A stretch of 64,000 bases of DNA from the NCBI GenBank assembly GCA_049517655.1, contig JBEKRQ010000001.1, forward strand, positions 682,001 through 746,000, in the 5' to 3' direction. Origin of the DNA: UBA11358 sp049517655 (GTDB taxonomy: Bacteria; Verrucomicrobiota; Verrucomicrobiia; Limisphaerales; UBA11358). Made by a program: the position numbers and the translations under genes. Positions within the stretch are counted from its first letter, which is position 1; each line of letters starts with the position of its first letter. Under the pieces are notes generated by a model, which was not told the origin of the DNA, did no database searches, and saw only the letters and a list, made by a program, of their open reading frames with translations. Below, piece by piece: positions 35,246 through 44,123 of this stretch.

Positions 35246-38200
35246 ATGAAAAACCGAAAGACGACAAGCATAAAAAAACAGCCTGTAAAACCGGCTCCGG
35301 TTCCTGTTGTTCCTGCGCATGTGCCGCCGTTGTTCCGCCCGGTGGACTGGCTGGCACTGGGTATCACCGCTGTCGTGGTTTTTATTGTGTTTTTCCTGAC
35401 CTTGGCGCCGGACGTGACGCTTGAAGATTCCGGCGAGATGGCCACCGCTTCATTTTATGGGGGCATTCCGCACGCGCCGGGTTATCCCATCTGGACAATT
35501 TATACGTGGCTGTGGACTCTCATTCCCTTCGGAAGTGTGGCGTGGCGTGTTGAACTGGGTAACGCCTTTGCCGGCGCCATCGCCGCAGGGTTGCTGGCAT
35601 TTGTGGTCTCGCGCAGCAGCAGCATGCTCATCGAAAGCATTGATGCATTCAAAAACATCAGCCATCGCTGGGAAAATGTGATTTGTTTCGTCTCCGGTTT
35701 TGTCGCTGGTGGTTTGAGCGACTTCAACGGCTACCTGTGGAGTCAGGCGGTGATCGTCGACAAACATACCCTGAGCATAACTTCACTTTTGGCGGTGGTG
35801 ACTTTCTTGTTGCGCTGGGTCTATGCGCCCCACCAACACCGGTATCTTTATGGCGCCTTTTTTATGTATGGAATTTGTTTCAACAACCATCAATCGCTTC
35901 TGCCCATCGTTATGGGCATGCAGGTGCTGGCTTGGATGGCTGAACCCAAACTGGGGCGTGAATTCTTTTTCGGAAACACGGTGATTTGCATCGTCGTTGA
36001 GTTTTTGATTAAACCCTCTGTTCTCATCAACAACACGACTGTTTTAGTTATTTACAATACAATCGGAATCGCCTCGGCTGCGCTTTGGATCTGGCTGTTA
36101 ATCAAGACGAAAAAGACCGCCATTGAATTCGGGCGTGACGCGGCTATGCTCGTTTTTTTTGGCTGTCTTGCTCTCTTTTTGGGCTGTATTACGCACTACA
36201 TTCCCGCTGCCAGCGACATATCCAATCCCTTTTTACTTTTTATCGCGACAGTTATAACTGGTGTCATTTTTGTTCATCTCATCAAAAAAACCAAAGCTCT
36301 TTCGAAAGAGTGGCTTGTCGTTCTAGTGTGCGGTGTAGTCTGGCTGTTGGGCGCAGCATTCTATTTTTACGAACCAATCGCCTGCATGACCGATCCGCCG
36401 ATGCAATGGGCCTATCCCCGCACCCTTGATGGTTTCTGGCATGCGCTGACCCGCGGCCAATATGAGCCAATCCATCCCACCGCTGGCTCCGGAACAACTA
36501 TTCTACAAATTGCCGGCAGCTTTCTTGCAATCTACGGGATGCAACTCTGGCGTTATCTCGAGGGAATGGCCATTCAATTCAACCTTTTCTTTTTGTTGCT
36601 CGCACTCGTGATTTTCCTGGTCTATCAAAAGCTAAAACGGCGCGAACGGGTGTGGATGATTGGAATGACTGCCATCTATATTTGCATCGGGCCATTTCTG
36701 GTTTTGCTGCTCAACTTTGCTCCCGACCGCCAATCCATTGGAATCTCTGCGCCTCTTTTTGCCGCCGGGCACGTGTTTATTTCAATGTTCGTCGCCTATG
36801 GCTTGACGATTATTGCCGCGTTCATGGCCACGCAATACGAAGCGATGCGCAAATGGCTTTGGGTTGGTGGAATTTGCGCCCTCGACTTCGCATTATTCAC
36901 AGTGGCGGTGAATTGCCAAACACTCTTGGGGAATTGGGATGATGAATCCGCCGCACGGTATGGATTTTGCAAAATAGTGTGCTGGCTGCTGGCGGCAGCC
37001 GTGATATTGATTATCCAAAAAAATGGATTGCAGAACGACCGGTTGCTATCCGTCGGTCTTCCGGGATTATTCGTCCTGTTCTCATTTGGATTGACAATCG
37101 CCGCCATTTTGGAAGACCGACTTGATTTCAAAGGTTTTTCTGATTTCTTCCACAACCTCGCTCAATCTTTTAATCCGGACCAGTACGGTTTGCCGATTTA
37201 TGCCGGTTTGATTTTATTGGGAATGGCATTGATCTTTTTCTGTTCGGTTTGGGCGTTTCGCAGAAAAGTCCCACTCGGAATCGCCCTGGCCGTTTTCGCC
37301 GCGATACCCAGCTATTCCGCATTAATGCACTGGTCCCACAGTGAACAACGTAATCACTGGTTCGGTTACTGGTTTGGGCATGACATGTTCACACCACCGT
37401 TTGGCATTTACCCGGAAATGACCCGCAACACGATTTTGTTTGGCGGCACTGATCCGGGGCGCTTTGCCCCAACCTACATGATTTTTTGCGAAAGTTTTGT
37501 GCCCCCGAGTTGCAAGCCCATGGACCCGGATTTTGATCGCCGCGACGTTTATCTCATCACACAAAACGCGCTCGCCGATAACACCTATTTGCAATATCTC
37601 CGCGCTCAATACTTCCGCAGCGCTCAAAAAGACCCATTGTTTTTTCAGGAACTCCTTCGTGGACCCGAGGAACGCACAGATAATTATTCCACAAACATCC
37701 TTGCACGTCTCGCCGGCATGATCTTGGACGGACCGCTGGAAAGGCGCGGTGCGAGAATCGAAGCCCGCTGGCGCAAAGAAGGTGTTTATCCACCAAAGGA
37801 AATTTACATACCGTCACCGGAAGATTCAGCGCGTTGCTTTGAAGAATATACACAAGATGCCGCTCGCCGGTCGCAGCTCGACCTGCTTCAGCCGGGTGAA
37901 ATCGTGACCCTGGTTACCAATGCAAATGGCCAGGTGAGTGTCCAGGTTTCCGGTCAAAGCGCTGTGATGAAGATTAATGGTTTGTTGTGCAAAGTCATTT
38001 TCGACCATAACCCCGATAATGATTTCTATGTGGAAGAAAGTTTTCCACTGGATTGGATGTTTCCCTATGAAACGCCGTCCGGCGTCATCATGAAAATCAA
38101 CCGGCATCCGTTGCCGTCGTTACCGGAAGACGTCTTCAAAAAAGACCATGAGTTTTGGAGCCAATACTCCGAGCGGCTGATTGGCAATTGGATTACCTAT

Positions 38201-39124
38201 GACACCAGCGTCAAGCAAATCGCCGACTTCACAGAAAAAGTCTATTTGCACCGTAATCTCAGCGGTTTCAAAGGCGACCGCAAATTTATTCGTGACGATC
38301 AAGCGCAAAAGTCGTTCTCCAAACTCCGCAGTTCTATAGGGGGTATTTATGCCTGGCGTCTGGGTGTGCTGAGCGGGACTCCCACACCGCCACAGTATCT
38401 GCCCAAAAATGAAAGCGAGCGACAAGAGTTGATTAAAGAAGCTGATTTCGCCTTCAAACAAGCGCTTGCATTCTGCCCCTACAGCCCTGAAGCTGCTTTC
38501 CGTTACATCAACTTCTTGACCCTGTTCAACCACCTTGACGATGCCCTGCTTGTGGCACAAACCTGTCTTAACTTCGACCCCAACAATAGCCCGGTTGCAA
38601 GCCTTGTTAAACAATTGAAGGATTTCAAAAAACAGTCCGGTGAACGAAACCAAATCGAAACCGAACTACAGCGGATGGAAAATGAGGTGCGCGTGAACCC
38701 AACTAATTTCCAAAACATTTTCGCCCTCGCCGCCGCTCATCTTCAATTACAGCAGACCAACCGCGTTATTGAATTATTTGACCAAACATTGGCCATGCCA
38801 AACATCCCCTCGGAAGTAATTGGAGTCATCGCCCAGTTTTACGCCCAAATAGGCAATTTACCCAAACTCGAAAGTGTGCTTGAAAAACTTGCGGCCATCA
38901 TCCCCAACCAGCCCGAACCGTGGTATGACCTTGCAGCGCTCAATGCCGTGCTTGGTAAACCCAATGAATCTCTCCAAGATTTGCGCACCTGTCTTGACCT
39001 CAATGCCAAACGTCTTCAACGTGATCCCAAAGCGCGCGATCTCCTTGCCGAAGCGCGCAAAGATCAGCGCTTCGCCCCCCTGCACAATCTGCCGGAGTTT
39101 CAAAAGCTCGTTCCGCCCCATTAA
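35246..39124 (+). CDS. DUF2723 multi-spanning membrane protein with C-terminal TPR domain
   Basis: 1292 residues from the ATG at 35246, 8 bp after the preceding gene. The N-terminal part has the DUF2723 signature region (LTLAPDVTLEDSGEMATASF, GGIPHAPGYPIWTI) and about a dozen membrane segments up to about 700 (for example DWLALGITAVVVFIVFFL). DUF2723 proteins resemble GT-C protein O-mannosyltransferases. A soluble region follows, then TPR-like repeats from about 1020 to the end (EAAFRYINFLTLFNHLDDA, NPTNFQNIFALAAAHLQLQQ). Likely an envelope glycosyltransferase using a polyprenyl-linked sugar. Operon with the sigma factor. Confidence 0.82.
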   Translation: MKNRKTTSIKKQPVKPAPVPVVPAHVPPLFRPVDWLALGITAVVVFIVFFLTLAPDVTLEDSGEMATASFYGGIPHAPGYPIWTIYTWLWTLIPFGSVAWRVELGNAFAGAIAAGLLAFVVSRSSSMLIESIDAFKNISHRWENVICFVSGFVAGGLSDFNGYLWSQAVIVDKHTLSITSLLAVVTFLLRWVYAPHQHRYLYGAFFMYGICFNNHQSLLPIVMGMQVLAWMAEPKLGREFFFGNTVICIVVEFLIKPSVLINNTTVLVIYNTIGIASAALWIWLLIKTKKTAIEFGRDAAMLVFFGCLALFLGCITHYIPAASDISNPFLLFIATVITGVIFVHLIKKTKALSKEWLVVLVCGVVWLLGAAFYFYEPIACMTDPPMQWAYPRTLDGFWHALTRGQYEPIHPTAGSGTTILQIAGSFLAIYGMQLWRYLEGMAIQFNLFFLLLALVIFLVYQKLKRRERVWMIGMTAIYICIGPFLVLLLNFAPDRQSIGISAPLFAAGHVFISMFVAYGLTIIAAFMATQYEAMRKWLWVGGICALDFALFTVAVNCQTLLGNWDDESAARYGFCKIVCWLLAAAVILIIQKNGLQNDRLLSVGLPGLFVLFSFGLTIAAILEDRLDFKGFSDFFHNLAQSFNPDQYGLPIYAGLILLGMALIFFCSVWAFRRKVPLGIALAVFAAIPSYSALMHWSHSEQRNHWFGYWFGHDMFTPPFGIYPEMTRNTILFGGTDPGRFAPTYMIFCESFVPPSCKPMDPDFDRRDVYLITQNALADNTYLQYLRAQYFRSAQKDPLFFQELLRGPEERTDNYSTNILARLAGMILDGPLERRGARIEARWRKEGVYPPKEIYIPSPEDSARCFEEYTQDAARRSQLDLLQPGEIVTLVTNANGQVSVQVSGQSAVMKINGLLCKVIFDHNPDNDFYVEESFPLDWMFPYETPSGVIMKINRHPLPSLPEDVFKKDHEFWSQYSERLIGNWITYDTSVKQIADFTEKVYLHRNLSGFKGDRKFIRDDQAQKSFSKLRSSIGGIYAWRLGVLSGTPTPPQYLPKNESERQELIKEADFAFKQALAFCPYSPEAAFRYINFLTLFNHLDDALLVAQTCLNFDPNNSPVASLVKQLKDFKKQSGERNQIETELQRMENEVRVNPTNFQNIFALAAAHLQLQQTNRVIELFDQTLAMPNIPSEVIGVIAQFYAQIGNLPKLESVLEKLAAIIPNQPEPWYDLAALNAVLGKPNESLQDLRTCLDLNAKRLQRDPKARDLLAEARKDQRFAPLHNLPEFQKLVPPH

Positions 39125-39220
39125 GATGCAGTTGCAGTTGGCAACACATCCCAGTTGCTGGTTTCCGGTCAATGGTTTAGTTTGACGACCTCGAAATGAC
39201 TTTTGCGCCGACATGACAGC

Positions 39221-39814
39221 ATGAAGAAGGCAGATTCACACACGCAAAAAATTGAAACAGCGGCAAACGCCCCGAATACCGCTGCAGGCACCGCCACGCC
39301 TCCTGTTTCCGAAATCACACCGGAGCAATTGACTGAACTCCAGGCGCGCGCAGCCAAGGCTGACGAGCACTGGGATCGCCTGCTGCGTACCGCCGCCGAT
39401 CTTGAAAATTTCAAGAAACGCGCGGCCCGCGAACGTCACGAAGTTGCGCAATCGTCCGCCGCCGCGCTGATTCAAAAACTGCTGCCCGTTCTCGATCACT
39501 TCGAAATGGCACAAGCCGCCGTGCAAACCGCGGAAGTCCCGCAAGGCGGGATCGCATCGTTGCAGGACGGCATCGCCATGATCCAGCAGCAGCTCAAAAG
39601 CATTCTCACCGAGGCCGGCCTCGAAGAAGTGAACGCGAACGGCCAGCCATTCGACCCGACTATGCATGAAGCCGTCATGCAAATGGAAACTCCTGACGCG
39701 CCTGAAGGTCAGGTCGTCCAACAAATCCGCAAAGGCTATAAGCTGCACGACCAATTGTTGAGGCCCGCGGCAGTCGTTGTCGCCAAAAAACCCTCCGCGC
39801 CGCCCGCCGCCTGA
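39221..39814 (+). CDS. grpE: GrpE nucleotide exchange factor
   Basis: 197 residues from the ATG at 39221; a TTG six codons upstream is in frame. Releases ADP from DnaK. Long N-terminal coiled coil (QLTELQARAAKADEHWDRLL), DLENFKKRAARER and the C-terminal beta wing (HEAVMQMETPDAPEGQVVQQ, IRKGYKLHDQLLRPA). It is followed by dnaJ after 3 bp. No CIRCE or clear heat-shock promoter is visible upstream, and dnaK is not in the window. Confidence 0.95.
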   Translation: MKKADSHTQKIETAANAPNTAAGTATPPVSEITPEQLTELQARAAKADEHWDRLLRTAADLENFKKRAARERHEVAQSSAAALIQKLLPVLDHFEMAQAAVQTAEVPQGGIASLQDGIAMIQQQLKSILTEAGLEEVNANGQPFDPTMHEAVMQMETPDAPEGQVVQQIRKGYKLHDQLLRPAAVVVAKKPSAPPAA

Positions 39815-39817
39815 GTC

Positions 39818-40960
39818 ATGGCCAAACGCGATTACTATGAAGTGCTCGGCGTCGGCCGCAACGTCGGCGATGAAGAAATTAAAAAGGCTTACCGCAGGTT
39901 GGCCCTCAAATTTCATCCGGACAAAAATTCAGGGGACAAAACCGCCGAGGAAAGATTCAAGGAAATCGGCGAGGCCTACGAGGCGTTGAGTGATCCGCAA
40001 AGACGCGCGGCTTACGATCAATACGGCCACGCAGCTTTCGATCCCCGCGCGCGTGCCGGCCGCGCTGGGGGCTTCGGTGGCGGTTTCCACGATCCTTTTG
40101 AAATTTTCCGCGAAGTTTTCGGCGGCGCGGCGGGTGGAAGCATTTTTGAAAGTTTCTTCGGCGGCGGACAAGACCCGTCGCAACCGCAGCGCGGCGACGA
40201 TTTGCGTTATGATCTGGGGATCTCGCTCGAAGAAGCGGCTCTCGGCTGCGAAAAGGAAATTTCCGTCACGAAGCTCGACCGTTGTGACGAGTGCAGCGGC
40301 TCCGGCATGGAACACGGCTCGAAAGTCCAGACGTGCTCAACCTGTGGCGGACGCGGGCAGGTGCTCACGTCGCGCGGCATCTTTAGCATTGCGCAAACGT
40401 GTCCGCACTGCAAAGGCGCCGGGCGGATTTTGGAAAAGCCATGCAAATCCTGCCATGGCGGCGGGCGGTGCGAACATCATTCAAAAATTAAATTGCGCAT
40501 CCCGCCCGGTGTGAATACCGGTTCGCGTCTGCGTTCGTCGGGCAACGGCGAAGCAGGCTTCCGTGGCGGCCACCCCGGCGACCTTTATGTGATTTTGCAC
40601 GTCAAGCCGCACGAAATTTTTCAGCGCGACGGCGACGATTTGCTGTGCGACGTGCCGATAAGTTTTATTCAAGCCGCGCTCGGGGCAGAAATCGATGTGC
40701 CGACGCTCGACGGCAGGACAACCATTAAAATCCCCGCCGGCACCCAACCGGGCACGATATTTCGCGTCAAAGGCAAAGGGGTGAAAAATCTGCAAGGTTA
40801 TGGCCACGGCGACTTGCATGTGCGCGTTCAGGTCGAAGTGCCGACGCGATTGAACCACGAACAAAAGACCAAGTTGCAGGAATTCGCCGGGCTGTGCGAC
40901 GGCAACGAAACACCCATGGCACAAAGTTTTTTTGAAAAGGCCAAAAAGTTCTTTAAATAA
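39818..40960 (+). CDS. dnaJ: Chaperone protein DnaJ (type I)
   Basis: 380 residues, standard length. J domain with LKFHPDKNSGD (HPD at about 32-34), Gly/Phe-rich segment (GGFGGGFHDPFEIFRE), four CxxCxGxG zinc repeats (CDECSGSG, CSTCGGRG, CPHCKGAG, CKSCHGGG) and the C-terminal substrate-binding domains (GDLYVILHVKPHEIFQRDGD). Works with DnaK and GrpE in protein folding. Tightly coupled to grpE. Confidence 0.97.
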   Translation: MAKRDYYEVLGVGRNVGDEEIKKAYRRLALKFHPDKNSGDKTAEERFKEIGEAYEALSDPQRRAAYDQYGHAAFDPRARAGRAGGFGGGFHDPFEIFREVFGGAAGGSIFESFFGGGQDPSQPQRGDDLRYDLGISLEEAALGCEKEISVTKLDRCDECSGSGMEHGSKVQTCSTCGGRGQVLTSRGIFSIAQTCPHCKGAGRILEKPCKSCHGGGRCEHHSKIKLRIPPGVNTGSRLRSSGNGEAGFRGGHPGDLYVILHVKPHEIFQRDGDDLLCDVPISFIQAALGAEIDVPTLDGRTTIKIPAGTQPGTIFRVKGKGVKNLQGYGHGDLHVRVQVEVPTRLNHEQKTKLQEFAGLCDGNETPMAQSFFEKAKKFFK

Positions 40961-40962
40961 AA

Positions 40963-41027
40963 GGTAGGGACGGCCCGCCGGGCCGTCCGTGAGTGTGAAG
41001 CGGAAGCCCCGGCGGTGCGTCCCTACC
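40963..41027. repeat. REP-like element between dnaJ and rsmE
   Basis: Outer 10-bp arms GGTAGGGACG (40963-40972) and CGTCCCTACC (41018-41027). An inner perfect hairpin ACGGCCC-GCC-GGGCCGT lies at 40970-40986; the second inner arm is degenerate. Ends 10 bp before the rsmE ATG. Closely related to the element inside tilS. Confidence 0.82.
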
Positions 41028-41037
41028 CTGAAAAAAT

Positions 41038-41787
41038 ATGCACCGTTTTTACTTGCCGCCCGAACGCTGTGCCGATGCCATGCTCCAGCTCGATGGACGC
41101 GAGGCGCATCACGCGCTGCACGTTCTGCGTTTGAAGCGCGGCGAACTCATCACCGTTTTGGACGGCGTCGGAAATGAATTCCTTTGCGCGGTTAAAAATA
41201 GTTCGCGCGATGCCGTCACGCTTTCCGTGTCGCTGAAAAATTTCACGCCGCCCCTACCCTACTCTATCACGTTGCTGCAAGCCGTGCCCAAGGGAAAAAT
41301 CATCGAGTCCATCATTCAAAAGGCCGTTGAACTCGGCGCGCGGCGAATCGTGCCGCTGCTGACCGAGCATGTTGTGACACATCTTGGCGAGAAGGACAGG
41401 GCGAACAAACGTGACAAGTGGCAGCAGGTGGCCGTTGAAACCATCAAGCAATGTGGCGCAGCCTGGCTGCCGAAAATTGAAATACCTGTGACACCCGCGC
41501 AATTCCTCACACGCAAAGAAAAATTTGATTTGTCACTCGTCGGTTCGCTGCAAAGTGACCGATGCCATCCGCGCGAATGTTTGGGCGAGTTTCAGGCAAA
41601 GCATGGGTGCCTGCCGCAAAGCGTTGGCGTTTGGATTGGGCCGGAAGGTGATTTCACACTCGATGAATTGAAGGCGATTCAAGCCAGCGGCGCACTGCCA
41701 ATTTCGCTGGGACGTCTCGTGTTGCGCGTCGAGACAGCGGCGATTTATTGTCTTTCGATTCTCAACTACGAATTGCAAGCGGCCTGA
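41038..41787 (+). CDS. rsmE: 16S rRNA (uracil(1498)-N(3))-methyltransferase
   Basis: 249 residues. The PUA-like N-terminal domain has MHRFYLPPERC and HHALHVLRLKRGE; the SPOUT domain has LLQAVPKGKIIESIIQKAVELG, VWIGPEGDFTLDEL and LGRLVLRVETAAI, the RsmE knot signature. The C-terminal 26 bp overlap the convergent MidA-like gene. Confidence 0.94.
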   Translation: MHRFYLPPERCADAMLQLDGREAHHALHVLRLKRGELITVLDGVGNEFLCAVKNSSRDAVTLSVSLKNFTPPLPYSITLLQAVPKGKIIESIIQKAVELGARRIVPLLTEHVVTHLGEKDRANKRDKWQQVAVETIKQCGAAWLPKIEIPVTPAQFLTRKEKFDLSLVGSLQSDRCHPRECLGEFQAKHGCLPQSVGVWIGPEGDFTLDELKAIQASGALPISLGRLVLRVETAAIYCLSILNYELQAA

Positions 41788-42967
41788 GCTGAACCAAAAC
41801 ACGGAAGGCGCGGCCCAGATGTTCCGGATGCGTGAGGGTTTGAAATTGGCGGGCTTGGGCTGACGTCCATCCGTCTTCGCTTCCGCCTCCGTCAGACTTC
41901 GGCGAGACAAGGCGCTTCGACGCGACAAGTTCGCCAAAGGATTTGTCCTTGAGTGTTTTTTCCAAAATACGCGTCAGGAATTGCGGTTGCGTTGGAAAAC
42001 TTTCAGTCGTCAGTCCGGCGGATTCACCGGCAGTTTGAATCGCCGAAAAATTGACGTGTGCGGTGAGGTCTTGTTCGCCGACGTTGGCCAGAATGTCGTC
42101 GCTGGCGCGATGGCGAAAATAGGCGCGGAGCGTGCCGCGCGTGCGGCTGGGCGAAAACAATTCGTCGGCGGTCAAACCGTAATCAATTGTCATCAAGCGT
42201 CCGCGTTCCAAAAGGCTCGCGGCTTCGCGCCACCAGTTTTCGGCGGCGGGACAGGTTTCGATGGTGTAACCGTCAGGAAGCACAGCCAGCAAGGCAGCTG
42301 GCAGATGGCGGAGGACAGACGGCAGATTCAGTTCTGACTTCTGACTTCTGACTTCTGGATTCTGGATTCTCGCCCAGACGAATTTTCCGCCTTCGATGGC
42401 AACGCCCCACTCAAACCAAAGTTTTTTTGCGGCGTCCCAGCCAAAGCGGCGAACGGGCATGGCATCAAGAAGTTCGTTTGAGAAAATAATTCCAGACAGT
42501 TTTGAATTTCGAGTTTTGAGTTTCAAGTCTTCAATGCCGGTGAACCAGCAAACACGCGGAGCAAACTCCGCCAGTTTTTCTTTTTGCCATTTCTGCCGGC
42601 GCGCCGAAGGTTCGATGATGGCATATTGGATTTGCTCGAAAAGTTTTGGGCGACGAGATTGCAGCCCGTTTAAAATGTCTTTGGCCAATTGGCCGTCATG
42701 CGCGCCAGCCTCGACAATTCTGATTTCTGATTTCTGACTTCTGACTTCTGTCCCCAGCCATTCGGCGAATTGAAAGGCGAGCAGTTGTCCGAAAAGTTCG
42801 CCGACGCTGACGTTTGTGTAGAAATCGCCGCGCCGTCCAGGGGTGTCTTTTTTTGTTTCGTAGTATCCATAAACAGGACAATAAAGGGCGAGTTCCATGA
42901 AACGCGCGAAGGACAAAATGCCACGCGCGGCCATTTCGCAGCGAATAATTTCAACAAGCGTTTTCAT
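41762..42967 (-). CDS. MidA/NDUFAF7-like SAM-dependent methyltransferase (DUF185)
   Basis: 401 residues. Members of this family (PF02636) are class I methyltransferases; the mitochondrial NDUFAF7 methylates an arginine in complex I. N-terminal FMELALYCPVYGYYE, GDFYTNVSVGELFGQLLAFQ and SAM-site VEAGAHDGQLAKD; then FSNELLDAMPVRRF and LMTIDYGLTADELF. It carries three heptamer-encoded stretches (residues about 73-84 EVRSQKSEIR; 145-156 LKLKTRNSKL; 201-212 NPEVRSQKSEL) and a palindrome-derived GSEDGWTSA at about 350-365. The core motifs remain intact, so it is probably functional. The bacterial substrate is unknown. Confidence 0.85.
   Translation of the reverse strand: MKTLVEIIRCEMAARGILSFARFMELALYCPVYGYYETKKDTPGRRGDFYTNVSVGELFGQLLAFQFAEWLGTEVRSQKSEIRIVEAGAHDGQLAKDILNGLQSRRPKLFEQIQYAIIEPSARRQKWQKEKLAEFAPRVCWFTGIEDLKLKTRNSKLSGIIFSNELLDAMPVRRFGWDAAKKLWFEWGVAIEGGKFVWARIQNPEVRSQKSELNLPSVLRHLPAALLAVLPDGYTIETCPAAENWWREAASLLERGRLMTIDYGLTADELFSPSRTRGTLRAYFRHRASDDILANVGEQDLTAHVNFSAIQTAGESAGLTTESFPTQPQFLTRILEKTLKDKSFGELVASKRLVSPKSDGGGSEDGWTSAQARQFQTLTHPEHLGRAFRVLVQLRPLAIRS
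42332..42366. repeat. Heptanucleotide array 1 in the MidA-like gene
   Basis: TTCTGAC x3 then TTCTGGA x2, plus a decayed sixth unit. Encodes EVRSQKSEL-type sequence at residues 201-212. Confidence 0.88.
42499..42533. repeat. Heptanucleotide array 2 in the MidA-like gene
   Basis: Five 7-bp units of a different family: GTTTTGA, ATTTCGA, GTTTTGA, GTTTCAA, GTCTTCA. Encodes LKLKTRNSKL in the loop before the conserved FSNELLDA. Confidence 0.75.
42718..42750. repeat. Heptanucleotide array 3 in the MidA-like gene
   Basis: TTCTGAT x2, TTCTGAC x2 and a partial TTCTGTC. Encodes TEVRSQKSEIR just before the SAM-binding VEAGAHDG. Confidence 0.88.
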
Positions 42968-43023
42968 TGACTTGCGCTTGGCGCGACTTTAGCTACGATG
43001 CACGCCAGAACGGGGATTGATTT

Positions 43024-44121
43024 ATGGCCAAAATTGATGCGTTTTTCAACCTGATGTTTGAGCAAAAGGCATCGGATTTGCACATGAACTCCGGCAATCC
43101 GCCCATGTTGCGCATCGACGGCGAGCTTCAACGCGTGGATTATCCGAAGCTGGAAAATGATGCGCTCAAGACGATGCTCTACGAAATCGCGCCAGACTAC
43201 AAAATCAAGCTCTTCGAGGAAACCGGCGACGTGGACTTCGGCTACGAGATTCCGAAAGTTTCGCGCTTTCGTGTAAACTTTTACAATCAGAAAAACGGCA
43301 TTGGCGCGGTGTTCCGGCAAATCCCCACCCAGGTGCTCTCATTTGACGATTTTGAAAAGCTCGAAGCGCCGATGCCCGCCGTGCTCAAAAAATTTTGCAT
43401 GCTGAACCGCGGCTTGATCCTTGTCACCGGCCCGACTGGTTCCGGCAAATCCACGACACTGGCGGCGATGACGGACTACGCGAATGCAAACCGCAAAGAC
43501 CACATCATCACGCTTGAAGACCCGATTGAATTTGTCCACCAAAGCAAAAATTGTTTGGTGAACCACCGCGAAATCGGCCTTCACACCAAATCGTTTGCGT
43601 CAGGACTGCGCGGTGCGTTGCGCGAGGACCCGGACATCATTCTCGTCGGGGAAATGCGCGATTTGGAAACCATTGAACTGGCAATCACCGCCGCGGCGAC
43701 CGGTCACCTGGTGTTCGGCACATTGCACACGCAAAGCGCCGCAAAATCGGTGGACCGGGTTATTGACGTGTTTCCAGCCGAGCAACAGAACAAAATCCGT
43801 CAGACGCTCTCTGAAGCATTGAAAGGCATCGTGGCGCAAACTTTGTTCAAGCGCATCGACAAAAAGGGGCGCATCGCGGCGTTTGAAGTCCTGGTTTTCA
43901 ATACCGCCGTTGCCAACCTTGTGCGTGAAGGCAAGACGCACCAAATCCAGGGCATGATTCAAGTGGGCAAGAAGATCGGCAACCAGCCATTGGACGATCA
44001 CATCATGGAGCACGTGCGCATGAAGCGCATTTCGCCCGAAGAGGCTTATGAAAAGGCGCTGGACAAAAAGAAATTCCGTGCGTTGCTTGCCCATCCACCG
44101 GAAGATGAAGATGCCTTTTGA
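43024..44121 (+). CDS. pilT: Type IV pilus retraction ATPase PilT
   Basis: 365 residues. Cytoplasmic hexameric ATPase driving pilus retraction and twitching. N-terminal KASDLHMNSGNPPMLRIDGE; Walker A GPTGSGKSTT at about 137; Asp box ITLEDPIEFVH; Walker B region REDPDIILVGEMRD; His box ATGHLVFGTLHTQSAAKSVD. The REDPDIILVGEMRD pattern is PilT-type. A PilU-type paralogue starts 2 bp later. No pilB, pilC or pilin gene is present in the window. Confidence 0.93.
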   Translation: MAKIDAFFNLMFEQKASDLHMNSGNPPMLRIDGELQRVDYPKLENDALKTMLYEIAPDYKIKLFEETGDVDFGYEIPKVSRFRVNFYNQKNGIGAVFRQIPTQVLSFDDFEKLEAPMPAVLKKFCMLNRGLILVTGPTGSGKSTTLAAMTDYANANRKDHIITLEDPIEFVHQSKNCLVNHREIGLHTKSFASGLRGALREDPDIILVGEMRDLETIELAITAAATGHLVFGTLHTQSAAKSVDRVIDVFPAEQQNKIRQTLSEALKGIVAQTLFKRIDKKGRIAAFEVLVFNTAVANLVREGKTHQIQGMIQVGKKIGNQPLDDHIMEHVRMKRISPEEAYEKALDKKKFRALLAHPPEDEDAF

Positions 44122-44123
44122 TT

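Noticed and set aside
39125..39220. CIRCE or heat-shock promoter before grpE
   Set aside because: No inverted TTAGCACTC-type repeat and no good sigma-32-like boxes could be found.
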